Below, one piece after another: positions 5,700-6,508 of a stretch of 6,508 bases of DNA. Numbering within the stretch: the first letter of the stretch is position 1; every line of letters starts with the position of its first letter. The notes under the pieces are model-generated. The model saw nothing but the letters and a program-made list of their open reading frames with translations. It was not told the DNA's origin and searched no databases. The position numbers were made by a program, and so were the translations under genes. Source of the DNA: an uncultured Clostridia bacterium (GTDB lineage: Bacteria > Bacillota > Clostridia > Christensenellales > Aristaeellaceae); contig CAMKAE010000127.1 of the NCBI GenBank assembly GCA_946410395.1, forward strand, positions 1 through 6,508. Direction: 5' to 3'.

Positions 5700-6024
5700 A
5701 TCCGTTGATACCAAGCAGTTCCTTTTCGCCAGAGAAGAACATCGCGCTATCCAGGTTCTTCCACGCAGCGTTCAGCGCCTCGACGACCGCTTTAGAGTCG
5801 ATCTTATACCCCTTCGCGGCCAGAGAGTCCAGAGCGGCCTTCAGCTTCTCTTCGCCATGATACCGGCCATAGAGCGCCTCGGCTGCATCGACCGCAACGA
5901 CAGCGGCGTCATAAAGCTTCTTGTCCTTTAGCCACGGAATCAGCTGTTTAGCAACCAGTGTGCCGAGAACAGAGAAAACGATACCAATAAGCAGAATAAT
6001 AATCTGAGTCCAATCAAACATCAT
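5698..6024 (-). CDS. Phage holin, LLH family
   Basis: The 108-residue product has one N-terminal membrane span (about residues 7-27, IIILLIGIVFSVLGTLVA), then a basic turn and a helical cytoplasmic part. That part has AVDAAEALYGRYHGEEKLKA (44-63) and VVEALNAAWKNLD (80-92). This plan of one span followed by a conserved Ala/Glu-rich helix and a C-terminal helix of the AIEAAV..LN kind is that of LLH-family holins of Firmicutes phages. Holins make lesions in the host membrane at the end of the lytic cycle, releasing endolysin. The ATG at 6024 is chosen because GGAGG sits 8 bases before it. It ends in TAA within the terminator flank and is the last gene of the leftward module, 19 bases after the gene upstream. 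No endolysin is visible; it should be further upstream. Confidence 0.75.
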   Translation of the reverse strand: MMFDWTQIIILLIGIVFSVLGTLVAKQLIPWLKDKKLYDAAVVAVDAAEALYGRYHGEEKLKAALDSLAAKGYKIDSKAVVEALNAAWKNLDSAMFFSGEKELLGING

Positions 6025-6032
6025 ACAAAACA

Positions 6033-6037
6033 CCTCC
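6033..6037 (-). promoter_or_regulatory. Ribosome binding site that fixes the holin start
   Basis: GGAGG on the minus strand (6037-6033) lies 8 bases before ATG at 6024. A GTG in the same frame at 6033 overlaps this site and so cannot be the start; ATG at 6021 is a less well-spaced alternative. Confidence 0.75.
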
Positions 6038-6043
6038 GGTTAT

Positions 6044-6337
6044 TTAGCCGAGAGTCTCTTCATTTGGCTCTTCGGCTTTAAGCAACTTGTCAATCTGGTA
6101 TTTTCCTTTAACCCATTTTTCAAGCGATGAGTTGCCCTGATACGCACCGACGATCACGCCGACAACGGCTGAAAACGAAGTGTAAATAGAGACAACTGCG
6201 TTGCCTGCCTATGGATCAAGTCCGCAAAAAGCGATGATCGCAAGGCAGCACATCAGCGAAATGGTCATCAGGATCATGCCCCAGCTTGTCACCTTTTTTG
6301 AAAACTGAATATACTCTTTTTCGATTGCTGTCGCCAT
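6044..6337 (-). CDS. Holin-like two-span phage membrane protein with an in-frame TAG at codon 43
   Basis: From ATG at 6337 to TAA at 6044 there are 97 codons, one of which, codon 43 (6211-6209), is TAG. Residues 1-42 start MATAIEKEYIQFSKK and contain a membrane span (about 20-38). After the TAG the same frame continues with AGNAVVSIYTSFSAVVGVIV (44-63), a second span, then AYQGNSSLEKWVKGKYQ and an acidic tail. The two spans with a short loop and charged ends fit a small holin or holin partner. A GGAAG ribosome site lies 7 bases before the ATG, and gaps of 18 and 19 bases separate it from both neighbours. A CAG to TAG change would explain the codon. Either TAG is read through (recoded or suppressed, as glutamine in several gut phages), or this is a nonsense mutant making only the first span. 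I do not recognise the exact family. Confidence 0.65.
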
Positions 6338-6355
6338 ATCATCACTTCCATTCTG

Positions 6356-6508
6356 TTATTTGCTCTGTGGTTTTTCCGGCAATCTGATAATATCATCTGC
6401 GTAACTGTCGGAAAGATGGTTATAGCCTCGTTTGCGATATACTTCAAACCAATCTATGATCCGACGCTTCTCTTCCGCAGAGGCCCAACCGAGTTCATTG
6501 CAATATTT
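6356..6508 (-). CDS. Unrecognised phage protein, C-terminal fragment
   Basis: The last 50 residues of a leftward gene are visible, ending in TAA at 6358-6356; the start is beyond the window. The fragment includes NELGWASAEEKRRIIDWFEV and DSYADDIIRLPEKPQSK. It is soluble and charged, with no membrane span and no in-frame TAG. It lies 18 bases before the holin-like gene, in the same direction, with similar codon use, so it belongs to the same late phage transcript. I do not recognise the family; the sequence does not look like a typical endolysin C-terminus. Confidence 0.65.
   Translation of the reverse strand, partial: KYCNELGWASAEEKRRIIDWFEVYRKRGYNHLSDSYADDIIRLPEKPQSK

Larger units (their letters stand above)
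5559..6508. mobile_element. End of an integrated prophage (attachment junction side)
   Basis: To the right of the truncated tRNA-Trp, base composition becomes more AT-rich and gene layout changes to small, closely spaced leftward genes typical of a phage lysis module: an LLH-family holin, a two-span holin-like protein and a partial unknown gene. The module ends in a terminator about 100 bases before the att fragment. Bases 5559-5662 hold no credible gene and are likely phage attachment-flanking DNA. The other end of the element lies outside the window; by the usual arrangement an integrase should lie near the restored tRNA there. Confidence 0.8.

Noticed and set aside
5448..5714. 88-codon minus-strand open frame with hydrophobic stretches
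   Set aside because: It runs through the phage terminator hairpin, the tRNA-Trp fragment and the tRNA terminator, has no fitting ribosome site, and overlaps the end of the holin gene. Its hydrophobic look comes from AT-rich non-coding DNA.
6025..6033. GTG at 6033 as start of the LLH holin
   Set aside because: The GTG overlaps the GGAGG ribosome binding site; ATG at 6024 has ideal spacing.
1..6508. CRISPR array, insertion sequence, toxin-antitoxin or rRNA genes
   Set aside because: No regularly spaced repeats, no transposase-like frame or terminal inverted repeats, and no rRNA-like stretches were seen. The only mobile DNA signal is the prophage end.

Overview
The window joins two kinds of DNA. 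Bases 1 to about 5,510 are GC-rich, with G/C-ending codons, and carry bacterial chromosomal genes. Bases from about 5,559 to the end have visibly lower GC, with many A/T-ending codons, and carry small phage genes read leftward. The gene families (MglA/MmsB-type sugar ABC transporter, a decayed CocE/PepX-type secreted peptidase, an LLH-family phage holin) and the strong GGAGG-type ribosome binding sites suggest a high-GC Firmicute, probably a gut-type Clostridia lineage. That taxonomic call is inference.

Layout, left to right. (1) 2-253 (+): the C-terminal end of a sugar ABC transporter ATPase, cut by the window edge. (2) 278-2377 (+): its permease, MmsB/GguB/XylH-like, with an extra N-terminal module of about 285 residues (membrane segment, extracytoplasmic coiled-coil domain, membrane segment). 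(3) 2465-2938 (+): an unrecognised 157-residue soluble protein. (4) 2945-3829 (+): a protein made of two cyclic nucleotide-binding domains with no visible output domain, followed by a strong intrinsic terminator. (5) 3928-4195 (-): a remnant of a secreted X-Pro dipeptidyl-peptidase/CocE-type hydrolase. It keeps a promoter-like site, a ribosome binding site, a signal peptide and the first part of the mature protein, then shifts frame into a short tail. (6) 4476-5384 (+): a tRNA-dihydrouridine synthase with its own likely promoter. (7) 5470-5558 (-): a rho-independent terminator and the 3' half of a tRNA-Trp(CCA) gene whose 5' half is missing. (8) 5559-6508 (-): the end of an integrated prophage, with a terminator, an LLH-family holin, a second small two-span membrane protein with an in-frame TAG codon, and the end of an unrecognised gene.

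The most informative feature is the prophage junction. The truncated tRNA-Trp is what a tyrosine recombinase leaves at the far end of an element integrated into a tRNA 3' end. The fragment points toward the chromosome, and its native terminator lies between it and dus. The second point of interest is codon 43 (TAG) of the holin-like gene at 6044-6337. The reading frame continues past it for 54 sensible codons, including a second membrane span. This could be a stop-codon-recoded phage (TAG read as glutamine), a regulated or suppressed amber codon, or a nonsense mutation.

In the chromosomal part, genes 1-4 all run in one direction with short gaps and one terminator at the end, so sugar import and the double cyclic-nucleotide-binding protein may share a transcript. 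A 21-base motif recurs, with a 2-base insertion, in hairpin-capable leaders before the 2465 gene and before dus.
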